Source: Plantibacter sp. Leaf314
Lineage (GTDB): Bacteria; Actinomycetota; Actinomycetes; Actinomycetales; Microbacteriaceae
Direction: 5' to 3'
Assembly (NCBI RefSeq): GCF_001423185.1
Contig: NZ_LMOB01000001.1
Coordinates: 1,719,889 to 1,783,888 of the forward strand
Length of the DNA stretch: 64,000 bases
Part shown: in pieces, positions 32,657 through 40,427 of the stretch
Layout of the letters: each line of letters starts with the position of its first letter
How positions within the stretch are numbered: the stretch's first letter is position 1
The notes under the pieces: model-generated
Databases searched by the model: none
Seen by the model: only the letters and a program-made list of their open reading frames with translations
Told to the model about the DNA's origin: nothing
Made by a program: the position numbers and the translations under genes

Positions 32657-33453
32657 CCCTGCCGCCGACCTTCGGCGAGCGCCTGCGAACCACCGACCGC
32701 CCACTGGTGGGCATGTGGGTGGTGTCGGGGAGTCCGGTCGCCGCGGAGATCGCGGCGGGCAGCGGCCTCGACCTGCTCCTCATCGACGGCGAGCACTCCG
32801 CGAACACGCTCGAGAGCATCCAGCTGCAGCTGCAGCTCGTCGCGGCGTTCCCGGTGTGCCCGCTCGTGCGGGTGCCGTTTGGCGATCCCGTCGTGATCAA
32901 GCAGGTCCTCGACCTCGGAGCCCAGAACCTCATCGTGCCCATGGTCGAGTCCGCCGCTCAGGCCACCGAGCTCGTCCGGGCCGTGCGCTACCCACCGCAG
33001 GGCGTCCGCGGGGTCGGTAGCGCCTTGGCCCGATCGTCCCGCTGGAACCGGGTGGACGACTATCTGTCACTGGCGAACGGATCCGTGTCGCTGACGGTGC
33101 AGATCGAGTCGGCGTCCGCGGTGGAGCACGCCGCCGAGATCCTCGCGGTGGACGGTGTGGACGCGGTGTTCGTGGGGCCGGCCGACCTCTCGGCCTCCAT
33201 GGGCCTCCTCGGCCAGCAGGGGCATCCGACGGTGATCGCGGCGGTCGAGCGCGTCCTCGACGCCGCTGCCGCCGCCGGGAAGCCAGCCGGCGTGAACGCC
33301 TTCGATCCCGCCGTGGCGGAGCACTACCTCGACCACGGCGCGTCGTTCGTCCTCGTCGGGGCCGACGTCTCACTGCTCGCGCGAGCCTCGGAGGGCTTGG
33401 CCGAGCGGTTCATCGACGGCCGTCGTGCCGCCCCGCGTGGCGACGGCTACTGA
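32641..33453 (+). CDS. hpaI: 4-hydroxy-2-oxo-heptane-1,7-dioate aldolase
   Basis: Class II metal-dependent aldolase of 270 aa that splits 4-hydroxy-2-oxoheptanedioate to pyruvate and succinic semialdehyde, the last step of the lower pathway. LLIDGEHSANT (active site), PLVRVPFGDP (catalytic Arg), QIESASAVEHA (metal Glu) and FVGPADLSASMG (metal Asp) are all present. ATG 32641 has GGGAG 7 nt before it; a second ATG at 32653 overlaps the hpaH stop as ATGA and is an alternative. Confidence 0.93.
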   Translation: MPIRMTLPPTFGERLRTTDRPLVGMWVVSGSPVAAEIAAGSGLDLLLIDGEHSANTLESIQLQLQLVAAFPVCPLVRVPFGDPVVIKQVLDLGAQNLIVPMVESAAQATELVRAVRYPPQGVRGVGSALARSSRWNRVDDYLSLANGSVSLTVQIESASAVEHAAEILAVDGVDAVFVGPADLSASMGLLGQQGHPTVIAAVERVLDAAAAAGKPAGVNAFDPAVAEHYLDHGASFVLVGADVSLLARASEGLAERFIDGRRAAPRGDGY

Positions 33454-33473
33454 CCCTTTCCGAATCCATCGGG

Positions 33474-33498
33474 ATCGTATATGATTCCATATACCAAA
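33474..33498. promoter_or_regulatory. GntR-like operator over the FAH-RraA promoter
   Basis: ATCGTATATGAT (33474-33485) resembles the site at 31777-31788; with the following bases it forms the perfect inverted repeat GTATATG-ATTC-CATATAC. TATGAT (33480-33485) is an excellent -10 box inside it. This gives the FAH-RraA, GntR, HpaE and HpaD genes a promoter of their own under the same control. Confidence 0.65.
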
Positions 33499-33511
33499 CT
33501 GAGGACGGACG

Positions 33512-35050
33512 ATGACGAACCACGATGACGACAGCGACCTCCGGGCCGCCGCGGGCGGCAAGATCATCGCCGTACACCTCAACTACCCCTCGCGTGCCGC
33601 ACAACGTGGACGCACCCCCGAGCACCCCTCGTACTTCCTCAAGCCCTGGTCCTCCGTCGCCCGCAGTGGCGACACCATCGAGCGGCCGGCCGGCGCGGAA
33701 CTGCTCGCCTTCGAGGGTGAGATCGCGATCATCATCGGCACCGCGGCCCGACGCGTCACGGTCGAGGACGCCTGGCAGCACGTGTCCGGCGTGACGGCCG
33801 CGAACGACTTCGGCCTCTACGACCTGCGCACGGCCGACAAGGGCTCGAACCTCCGATCCAAGGGTGGCGACGGCTACACGCCCCTCGGCCCGACCGTCAT
33901 CCCCGCCGACCGCATCGACCCCGCTGGCCTCCGCGTCCGCACCTGGGTCGACGGCGAGCTCGTCCAGGAGGACACGAGCGACACCCTCCTCTTCCCCTTC
34001 GCCCAGCTCATCGCCGACCTCTCGCAGCTGACGACGCTCGAGCCCGGCGACGTGATCCTCACGGGCACGCCGGCCGGTTCCTCCGTCGTCGTCCCGGGCG
34101 ACGTCGTCGAGGTCGAGGTCGACGCCCCCACCGCCTCCGGCACCCCGTCGAGCGGCCGACTCGTGACCACCGTCGTCGACGGCACCGTGCCCTTCGGCGA
34201 CGTCGGCTCGAAGCCCGCCGTCGACGACCGGCAACGCGTCGAGGCCTGGGGCGATGCCGAGCTGGCCGGCGTGCCCTACGACAAGCTCAGGGTCCAGAAC
34301 GCGCTCGGGGACCAGGGAACGCTCACAGACCATGGGGCCACCTCCCGGGTGGTCGAACCGCTCGATCCCGCGGTCGCCGAGCATCTCGCGGCGGTCTCGA
34401 CCGCGACGCTCAGCGCCAAGCTCCGAGCACGGGGCTACACCGAGGTGTTCGTGGAGGGCGTGCACGCCTCGCGTCCCGGGACGCGCATGGTCGGCGTCGC
34501 CCGCACCCTCCGCTTCGTCGCCCACCGGCCCGACCTCTTCGCCGAACGCGGCAACGGCTTCAACGCGCAGAAGCGCCTCTTCGACACGGTCGAGTCGGGC
34601 GAGGTCATCGTCATCGAGGCGCGCGGCGAGCGCGGCACCGGCACCGTCGGCGACGTCCTCGCCCTGCGTGCCCAGCAGCGCGGTGCGGCCGGAGTGGTCA
34701 CCGACGGCGGGATCCGCGACGCCGAACAGGTGGCCGGCTTCGCGCTCCCGACCTTCTCGCAGGGACCGCATCCCTCCGTCCTCGGGCGCCGGCATGTGCC
34801 GTGGGAGATCGACGTCGCCGTCACCTGCGGCGGCGCGACCGTCCTGCCCGGCGACGTGATCGTCGGCGACGGCGACGGGGTCATCGCGATCCCCCGCGCG
34901 CTCGTCGCCGAGGTCGCCGCCGAGGCCGTGACGCAGGAGGCCGAGGACGCCTGGATCGCCCAGCAGGTGCTCCAGGGTGCCGCGGTCGACGGCCTGTTCC
35001 CGCTGAACGCCGAGTGGCGGGCACGATACGAGAGCGAGCAGGGCCGATGA
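33512..35050 (+). CDS. Fusion of fumarylacetoacetate hydrolase-family and RraA-type aldolase/decarboxylase domains
   Basis: A 512-aa two-domain protein. The N-terminal domain (about 15-245) is an FAH-family isomerase/decarboxylase/hydrolase: FEGEIAIIIG (metal residues E68, E70), TAANDFGLYDLR (D99), TLEPGDVILTGTPAGS. The C-terminal domain (about 275-500) is RraA-like: GTVGDVLALRAQQRGAAGVV, TDGGIRDAEQ (Mg-pyruvate residues) and GDGDGVIAIP, so the aldolase/decarboxylase residues are kept. In this pathway HpaG is normally a double FAH protein that decarboxylates and isomerises; this fusion may replace it. It overlaps the GntR gene by 4 nt. Confidence 0.85.
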   Translation: MTNHDDDSDLRAAAGGKIIAVHLNYPSRAAQRGRTPEHPSYFLKPWSSVARSGDTIERPAGAELLAFEGEIAIIIGTAARRVTVEDAWQHVSGVTAANDFGLYDLRTADKGSNLRSKGGDGYTPLGPTVIPADRIDPAGLRVRTWVDGELVQEDTSDTLLFPFAQLIADLSQLTTLEPGDVILTGTPAGSSVVVPGDVVEVEVDAPTASGTPSSGRLVTTVVDGTVPFGDVGSKPAVDDRQRVEAWGDAELAGVPYDKLRVQNALGDQGTLTDHGATSRVVEPLDPAVAEHLAAVSTATLSAKLRARGYTEVFVEGVHASRPGTRMVGVARTLRFVAHRPDLFAERGNGFNAQKRLFDTVESGEVIVIEARGERGTGTVGDVLALRAQQRGAAGVVTDGGIRDAEQVAGFALPTFSQGPHPSVLGRRHVPWEIDVAVTCGGATVLPGDVIVGDGDGVIAIPRALVAEVAAEAVTQEAEDAWIAQQVLQGAAVDGLFPLNAEWRARYESEQGR

Positions 35051-35766
35051 CCGCCGAGCGACCCACCCTGAGCAAGTCCGAGCGGGCCTACCGCTTCATC
35101 CGCGAGGGCATCGACGAGGGTCGCTTCGTCCCCGGGTACCGCCTGGTGCTCGGGCAGATCGCCGGCGAGCTCGACATCAGCGTCGTCCCCGTGCGCGAGG
35201 CGATCCGCCGGCTCGAGGCGGAGGGGCTCGTCACCTTCGAACGGAACGTCGGCGCGCAGGTCGCGCTGCTGCAGGAGACCGAGTACCTCTTCACCATGCA
35301 GACACTCGCGCTCGTCGAGGGCGCAGCGACGTCGATGAGCGCCGCGTACCTCACCGAGGACCACCTCGCTCGCGCCCACGAGATCAACGAGCGGATGCGC
35401 CGCACCCTCGACGACTTCGACCCGCACGCGTTCACGGCACTCAACCTCGAGTTCCACGCGGTCCTCTTCGAGGAGTGCCCGAACCCGCACGTGCTCGACC
35501 TCGTGCACCGCGGCTGGCGACGTCTCAACGCGCTCCGCGATTCGACGTTCAGCTTCGTGCCCGGCCGCGCGCGGGAGTCCGTCGCCGAACACGACGGCAT
35601 CCTCGAGCTCATCGCCGCGGGAGCACAACCGCTCGAGATCGAGATCGCCGCACGCGACCACCGCACGGCGACCCTCGACGCGATGCTGGCCTACCAGGCC
35701 GACCACAAGCCGCCGAGCGCGGCTCCGTTGTCGTCATCCACCACCCACCGGAGGAACCACTCATGA
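35047..35766 (+). CDS. GntR-family (FCD) transcriptional regulator
   Basis: A 239-aa regulator: GntR helix-turn-helix (LVLGQIAGELDISVVPVREAIRRLEAEGLV, about 33-62) and an all-helical FCD effector domain with ALVEGAATSMSAAYL, FTALNLEFHAVLFEECPN and a metal-binding-type His in AEHDGILELIAAG. The C-terminal tail is Ser/Thr/His-rich. It is located inside the hpa operon, overlapping both neighbours by 4 nt, and probably binds the two similar sites at 31777 and 33474, with a pathway acid as effector. Confidence 0.92.
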   Translation: MTAERPTLSKSERAYRFIREGIDEGRFVPGYRLVLGQIAGELDISVVPVREAIRRLEAEGLVTFERNVGAQVALLQETEYLFTMQTLALVEGAATSMSAAYLTEDHLARAHEINERMRRTLDDFDPHAFTALNLEFHAVLFEECPNPHVLDLVHRGWRRLNALRDSTFSFVPGRARESVAEHDGILELIAAGAQPLEIEIAARDHRTATLDAMLAYQADHKPPSAAPLSSSTTHRRNHS

Positions 35767-37277
35767 CCCAGCACGTTCCGGCAGCGCTGCCCGACCGTAT
35801 CCGGCACTTCATCGACGGCGAGTTCGTCGACTCGGTCGACGGCGACACCTTCGACGTCCTCGACCCGGTGTCGAACGAGACCTACGTCCAGGCCGCCGCG
35901 GGGAAGCAGGCCGACATCGACCTCGCCGTCGCCGCCGCCAAGCGCGCCTTCGACGAGGGGCCGTGGCCGAAGCTCCTCCCCCGCGAGCGCAGCCGGATCC
36001 TGCATCGGGTCGCCGACGCCGTCGAAGCCCAGGACGCACGTCTCGCAGAACTCGAGAGCTTCGACACCGGCCTGCCGATCACCCAGGCGCTCGGCCAGGC
36101 GAAGCGGGCCGCCGAGAACTTCCGGTTCTTCGCGGACCTGATCGTCGCGCAGCACGACGACACCTACAAGGTGCCCGGTCGCCAAGTGAACTACGTGAAC
36201 CGCAAGCCGATCGGCGTCGCCGGGCTCATCACCCCGTGGAACACGCCGTTCATGCTCGAGAGCTGGAAGCTCGCCCCCGCGCTCGCGACGGGCAACACGG
36301 TCGTGCTGAAGCCCGCCGAGTTCACCCCGCTGTCGGCGAGCCTCTGGGCGGACATCTTCCGCGGTGCAGGGGTGCCGGACGGCGTGTTCAACCTCGTGAA
36401 CGGCCTCGGCGAGGACGCCGGCGACGCGCTCGTGAAGCACCCGGACGTGCCGCTCATCTCCTTCACGGGCGAGAGCAGTACCGGTCAGCTCATCTTCGCG
36501 AACGCCGCGCCCTTCCTGAAGGGGCTGTCGATGGAGCTCGGCGGCAAGTCGCCGGCGGTCGTGTTCGCCGACGCCGACCTCGACGACGCGATCGACGCGA
36601 CCGTGTTCGGCGTCTTCTCCCTGAACGGCGAGCGCTGCACCGCGGGAAGCCGCATCCTCGTGGAGCGCAGCGTGTACGACGACTTCGTCGAGCGCTACGC
36701 GGAGCGGGCCCGCAACATCGTCGTCGGTCACCCGAACGACCCGGCCACCGAGGTCGGTGCCCTGGTGCACCCGGAGCACTACGAGAAGGTCATGGGCTAC
36801 GTCGAGATCGGCAAGGGCGAGGCCCGCCTCGTCGCCGGTGGCGGGCGGCCGGAGGGCTTCCCGACCGGCAACTACGTAGCACCGACCGTGTTCGCCGACG
36901 TCGCCCCCACCGCTCGGATCTTCCAGGAGGAGATCTTCGGTCCGGTCGTCGCGATCACCCCGTTCGACTCCGACGAGGAGGCGCTCGCGCTCGCGAACGA
37001 CACGAAGTACGGCTTGGCCGCCTACATCTGGACGAACGACCTCAAGCGCGCACATACCTTCTCGCAGAACGTGCAGGCCGGGATGGTGTGGCTGAACTCG
37101 AACAACGTCCGCGACCTCCGGACCCCGTTCGGCGGCGTGAAGGCGTCGGGGCTGGGTCACGAGGGCGGCTACCGCTCCATCGACTTCTACACCGACCAGC
37201 AGGCTGTCCACATCACGCTCAACCAGGCGCACTCCCCGCGCTTCGGCACGGGCGGGCCGCTGCAGCCCGCCCACTGA
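35763..37277 (+). CDS. hpaE: 5-carboxymethyl-2-hydroxymuconate semialdehyde dehydrogenase
   Basis: NAD-dependent aldehyde dehydrogenase of 504 aa that oxidises the ring-cleavage semialdehyde. Catalytic residues: Cys 292 in NGERCTAGS, Glu 258 in MELGGKS, Asn 160 in TPWNTPF, Lys 183 in VLKPAEF. Overall similarity to HpaE/betaine aldehyde dehydrogenases; the neighbours decide the assignment. GGAGGA lies before ATG, which overlaps the GntR stop as ATGA. Confidence 0.9.
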   Translation: MTQHVPAALPDRIRHFIDGEFVDSVDGDTFDVLDPVSNETYVQAAAGKQADIDLAVAAAKRAFDEGPWPKLLPRERSRILHRVADAVEAQDARLAELESFDTGLPITQALGQAKRAAENFRFFADLIVAQHDDTYKVPGRQVNYVNRKPIGVAGLITPWNTPFMLESWKLAPALATGNTVVLKPAEFTPLSASLWADIFRGAGVPDGVFNLVNGLGEDAGDALVKHPDVPLISFTGESSTGQLIFANAAPFLKGLSMELGGKSPAVVFADADLDDAIDATVFGVFSLNGERCTAGSRILVERSVYDDFVERYAERARNIVVGHPNDPATEVGALVHPEHYEKVMGYVEIGKGEARLVAGGGRPEGFPTGNYVAPTVFADVAPTARIFQEEIFGPVVAITPFDSDEEALALANDTKYGLAAYIWTNDLKRAHTFSQNVQAGMVWLNSNNVRDLRTPFGGVKASGLGHEGGYRSIDFYTDQQAVHITLNQAHSPRFGTGGPLQPAH

Positions 37278-37329
37278 CGCGCGACCCGCGACACCCCTCT
37301 CCCATCAGACATCACGCAAGGACGCATTC

Positions 37330-38469
37330 ATGTCGAACCCCATCACCCCTGCCGGCCCCGAGCCCGTCGTGACCGACACCGACCCGATCCCCACGCCCGG
37401 GAACCGGATCCCGACGCCCACCGCCACGCCGCCGGACATCCTGCGGTGCGCGTACATGGAGATCGTGGTGACGGACCTCGCGGCGAGCCGGAAGTTCTAC
37501 GTCGAGGTCCTCGACCTCGTGGTGACGGAGGAGGACGAGCACACGGTCTACCTGCGGAGCTTCGAGGAGTTCATCCACCACAACCTCGTGCTGCGGCAGG
37601 GGCCGGTGGCGGCCGTCGCGGCGTTCAGCTACCGGGTGCGGAGCCCTGAGGACCTCGATCGCGCGGTCGCGTTCTACACGGAGCTCGGCTGCCGGGTGGA
37701 GCGTCGTCCGGAGGGGTATGTGAAGGGCATCGGCGACTCGGTGCGGGTCGAGGATCCGCTCGGGTTCCCCATCGAGTTCTTCTACGACGTCGAGCACGTC
37801 GAGCGGCTGGCATGGCGGTACGACCTGTACACGCCGGGTGCGCTCGTGCGGCTCGACCACTTCAACCAGGTGACACCGGACGTGCCGCGCGCGGTCGCCC
37901 ACATGGAGGACCTCGGGTTCCGGGTGACGGAGGACATCCAGGACGAGGCCGGCACCACGTATGCGGCGTGGATGCGGCGGAAGCCGACTGTGCACGACAC
38001 GGCGATGACGGGTGGCGACGGTCCGCGCATGCACCACGTGGCCTTCGCGACGCATGAGAAGCACAACATCATCGCGATCTGCGACAAGCTCGGTGCGCTG
38101 CGGATGTCGGACGTCATCGAGCGCGGGCCGGGCCGACACGGGGTGTCGAACGCGTTCTACCTGTACATCCGCGACCCCGACGGCCACCGCATCGAGATCT
38201 ACACGCAGGACTACTACACGGGCGACCCGGACAACCCGGTGGTCACGTGGGACGTGCACGACAACCAGCGGCGTGACTGGTGGGGCAACGCCGTCGTGCC
38301 GAGCTGGTACACGGACGCCTCGCTCGTGCTCGACCTCGACGGTGAGCCGAAGCCGGTCCTCTCCCGCACCGACGACTCCGAGCTCGAGGTCACGATCGGT
38401 GCCGACGGCTTCTCGTACACACGGAAGGGCGACGAGGCGCAGGGCTTCAAGCTCGGCGACACGCTCTAG
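37330..38469 (+). CDS. hpaD: 3,4-dihydroxyphenylacetate (homoprotocatechuate) 2,3-dioxygenase
   Basis: Extradiol ring-cleavage dioxygenase of the vicinal-oxygen-chelate (type I) family, 379 aa. Metal ligands read as His 177 (VRLDHFNQ), His 236 (RMHHVAF) and Glu 289 (GHRIEIYT); the spacings 59 and 53 are the same as in the Brevibacterium fuscum enzyme (155, 214, 267). The first 35 residues are Pro/Thr-rich. Fe(II) or Mn(II) is the usual metal. Last gene of the cluster; AAGGA precedes ATG, and a double hairpin follows the stop. Confidence 0.92.
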   Translation: MSNPITPAGPEPVVTDTDPIPTPGNRIPTPTATPPDILRCAYMEIVVTDLAASRKFYVEVLDLVVTEEDEHTVYLRSFEEFIHHNLVLRQGPVAAVAAFSYRVRSPEDLDRAVAFYTELGCRVERRPEGYVKGIGDSVRVEDPLGFPIEFFYDVEHVERLAWRYDLYTPGALVRLDHFNQVTPDVPRAVAHMEDLGFRVTEDIQDEAGTTYAAWMRRKPTVHDTAMTGGDGPRMHHVAFATHEKHNIIAICDKLGALRMSDVIERGPGRHGVSNAFYLYIRDPDGHRIEIYTQDYYTGDPDNPVVTWDVHDNQRRDWWGNAVVPSWYTDASLVLDLDGEPKPVLSRTDDSELEVTIGADGFSYTRKGDEAQGFKLGDTL

Positions 38470-38476
38470 GGCGCGT

Positions 38477-38534
38477 TTCGTTCGCCCATCTTTGGGCGAA
38501 CGAACGCCGCTTCGCCCAAAGATGGGCGAATGAA
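38477..38534. repeat. Double-hairpin palindromic element (BIME-like)
   Basis: Arms 38477-38500 and 38511-38534 are complementary over 24 bp with one mismatch, with a 10-nt spacer. Each arm is itself a hairpin: TTCGCCCA-TCTT-TGGGCGAA on the left, TTCGCCCA-AAGA-TGGGCGAA on the right. It lies just after hpaD and before the acetyltransferase promoter and can serve as its terminator. Confidence 0.75.
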
Positions 38535-38563
38535 CGGGGACTTCGCCTCCCTATGCTGGCCTG

Positions 38564-39166
38564 ATGACGAACCCGGTCGCCTTGGAGAGTTTCTCCGGAT
38601 CCGCACCCGATGCCGTGTGGGACGACGTCACCGCGCTGTTCGTGGAGGCGTTCACCGCCGAGCCCTACCTGGAGGACGCACTCGACCTCGGGACCATCCG
38701 GCAGTGGGGTCCCGAGCACCTCGGGCACCGGGGTGGGCGGCTCCTCACCGCATCCACCGATGGTCGCCTCGTGGGCTTCGCGCTCGCACACGGGCTCGAC
38801 GCTGACTCGGCCTGGCTCGGCATCCTCGCCCAGCTCGCCGAGGGAAGCGATGCGGCGAGCGCAGCGCTCGCCCGGCCTGACGACGCGGTCGTCGTCCACG
38901 AGCTCGCGGTCACGGCGTCCGAACGCGGACGCGGCATCGGGCGGCAGTGCCTCGCCGCACTGCTGCAGGATCGCACGGAAGCGCAGACGTTCATCGGTGT
39001 CTACGAGCGCGCGACCGCGGTCGCCGCGATGTATCGCCACTGGGGACTGGATGAGATCGGTCGGGTACCGATGCCCGGTGATGCGATCGCACTCCGGGTC
39101 CTCACCGCGCCCACCGCCGAGCTGGCGGCTCGGCTCAGCGTCCCGGACCCGGAGGTGGGCGGATGA
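38564..39166 (+). CDS. GNAT-family acetyltransferase
   Basis: A 200-aa acetyl-CoA-dependent N-acyltransferase. VVVHELAVTASERGRGIGRQCLAALLQ contains the acetyl-CoA-binding R-G-x-G-I-G loop (about 108-124 onward), and IGVYERATAVAAMYRHWGLDEIGR is the last beta-strand/helix region. The acceptor is unknown. TATGCT is exactly 6 nt before ATG (38564), so leaderless; it is independent of the hpa operon behind the double hairpin. It overlaps the next gene by 4 nt. Confidence 0.88.
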   Translation: MTNPVALESFSGSAPDAVWDDVTALFVEAFTAEPYLEDALDLGTIRQWGPEHLGHRGGRLLTASTDGRLVGFALAHGLDADSAWLGILAQLAEGSDAASAALARPDDAVVVHELAVTASERGRGIGRQCLAALLQDRTEAQTFIGVYERATAVAAMYRHWGLDEIGRVPMPGDAIALRVLTAPTAELAARLSVPDPEVGG

Positions 39167-39759
39167 CCCGGCGCACCGTCTGGCTCACCCGCTGGGAGTG
39201 GGGCTGCTGTGGTGGGCCGCTGGAACCCGGTCAACGAGTGACCCTCTCGGTCTGGCCCGTGGACGACGGGCAGCGGAGCTGGCTGACCGAAGCGGTCGGA
39301 GCGGATCTCACGGCACGGATCGACGGCGTCGAGATGCATCACGAGGAGGACCCCGCCCCGGAGCGGCTCACGGGCACTCTGGCGCGGCTGTCGACGGTGT
39401 CGATGCCCTCGCGTCTCGTCCACAGCGAACGCCCTCCGCTGCCACTCGGAGCCCTGCCTGCGGCGAGACGCCTCATCGGGCCTCCGGGCAGCGGCGTGTA
39501 CATCGGCGTCCCGCACTCCCCGTTCGTGACGCACCACGAAAGCGTGCCAGGGCCGCCCGTCGTACAGGAGACGCCGCGGATCCCACCCCGGCGCGAAACC
39601 GGAGACGCCGACGCCCGGTCGGCAGCACGAGCAGCGGAACAGGCGGCCGCGGAGGCGGAAGCCGAAGCGCATGCAGCGCGCGGGACCGTCCCACCACCGG
39701 GCGAGGTCGAGCCCCGGCTGGTCGGCTACCTCGTCGAGCTCAACGTCGACGGAGCCTGA
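39163..39759 (+). CDS. Hypothetical protein (DUF6578-like)
   Basis: A 198-aa protein beginning MTRRTVWLTRWEWGCCGGPLEPGQRV, which recalls an actinobacterial family of unknown function (short conserved CC motif after a Trp-rich start). A beta-rich first half is followed by an Ala/Glu-rich helix (SAARAAEQAAAEAEAEAHAA, about 154-173). The C-terminal end PRLVGYLVELNVDG is probably a strand. It is coupled to the acetyltransferase by a 4-nt overlap. Confidence 0.65.
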   Translation: MTRRTVWLTRWEWGCCGGPLEPGQRVTLSVWPVDDGQRSWLTEAVGADLTARIDGVEMHHEEDPAPERLTGTLARLSTVSMPSRLVHSERPPLPLGALPAARRLIGPPGSGVYIGVPHSPFVTHHESVPGPPVVQETPRIPPRRETGDADARSAARAAEQAAAEAEAEAHAARGTVPPPGEVEPRLVGYLVELNVDGA

Positions 39760-39803
39760 CGCTGACGCGAACCTGACGCGTTCGCCAACCTGGCCCGCGC
39801 GGT

Positions 39804-40382
39804 TCAGCCCGCGAGCCCGAGGCTCCGCAGCGTCGCGTCGATCAGGCGCTCGGCCCGCGCCGGCGTCATCCGGTCGGACTGCTCAGCGGCACGCGCCACC
39901 GCGATGCCGTCGAGGACGGCCAGAAGGAGTGCCGCGTCGTCGGCCGTGAAGGCCGCATCGGGGAGGGCCTCGACGAGCAGGCGCAGCAGGACCGCTTCGG
40001 TGCGCGCCCAGTCCTCGGCGTGGATCGCCCGGATGTCGGCGTTCGTGCTGGCCCGCGCCGCGAACGAGACCCACACGATCCCGTCGGTGAGGTCCGCGCC
40101 CTCGATGCAGGCGATCTCGCGACAGAACACCCGGAGCCGCTCCTCGCCCGAGGTGAGGGCCTCGAGACGCTCGGCGACCCGGGCTCGGAACCGCTCGTTC
40201 ACCTCGGTCATCGCCGCGACGAGCAGGCGGTCCTTCGTCGCGAAGTGATGCTGGACGGCGCCGACGGAGACGCCCGCCTCGCCCGCGACGGTGCGGATCG
40301 TCAGCGCGTCGGCACCCTGCGTCGCCATGATCCTGAGCAGGGCGTCGACGATCCGCACCCGGCTGCCGTTCTCGTCCGCCAT
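39804..40382 (-). CDS. TetR-family transcriptional regulator
   Basis: A 192-aa regulator: RIVDALLRIMATQGADALTIRTVAGEAGVSVGAVQHHFATKDRLLVAAM is the TetR DNA-binding domain (about 9-57), followed by a helical ligand domain. GGAGG lies close before ATG. It is divergent from the DUF418 gene; the perfect 16-bp palindrome at 40433-40448 just inside that gene is its probable operator and also lies in the -35 area of its own promoter. Confidence 0.92.
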   Translation of the reverse strand: MADENGSRVRIVDALLRIMATQGADALTIRTVAGEAGVSVGAVQHHFATKDRLLVAAMTEVNERFRARVAERLEALTSGEERLRVFCREIACIEGADLTDGIVWVSFAARASTNADIRAIHAEDWARTEAVLLRLLVEALPDAAFTADDAALLLAVLDGIAVARAAEQSDRMTPARAERLIDATLRSLGLAG

Positions 40383-40427
40383 CGCCTCCGCTTTCACCTC
40401 GCCCTCTCGACAGGGTACGGTCTTCCC

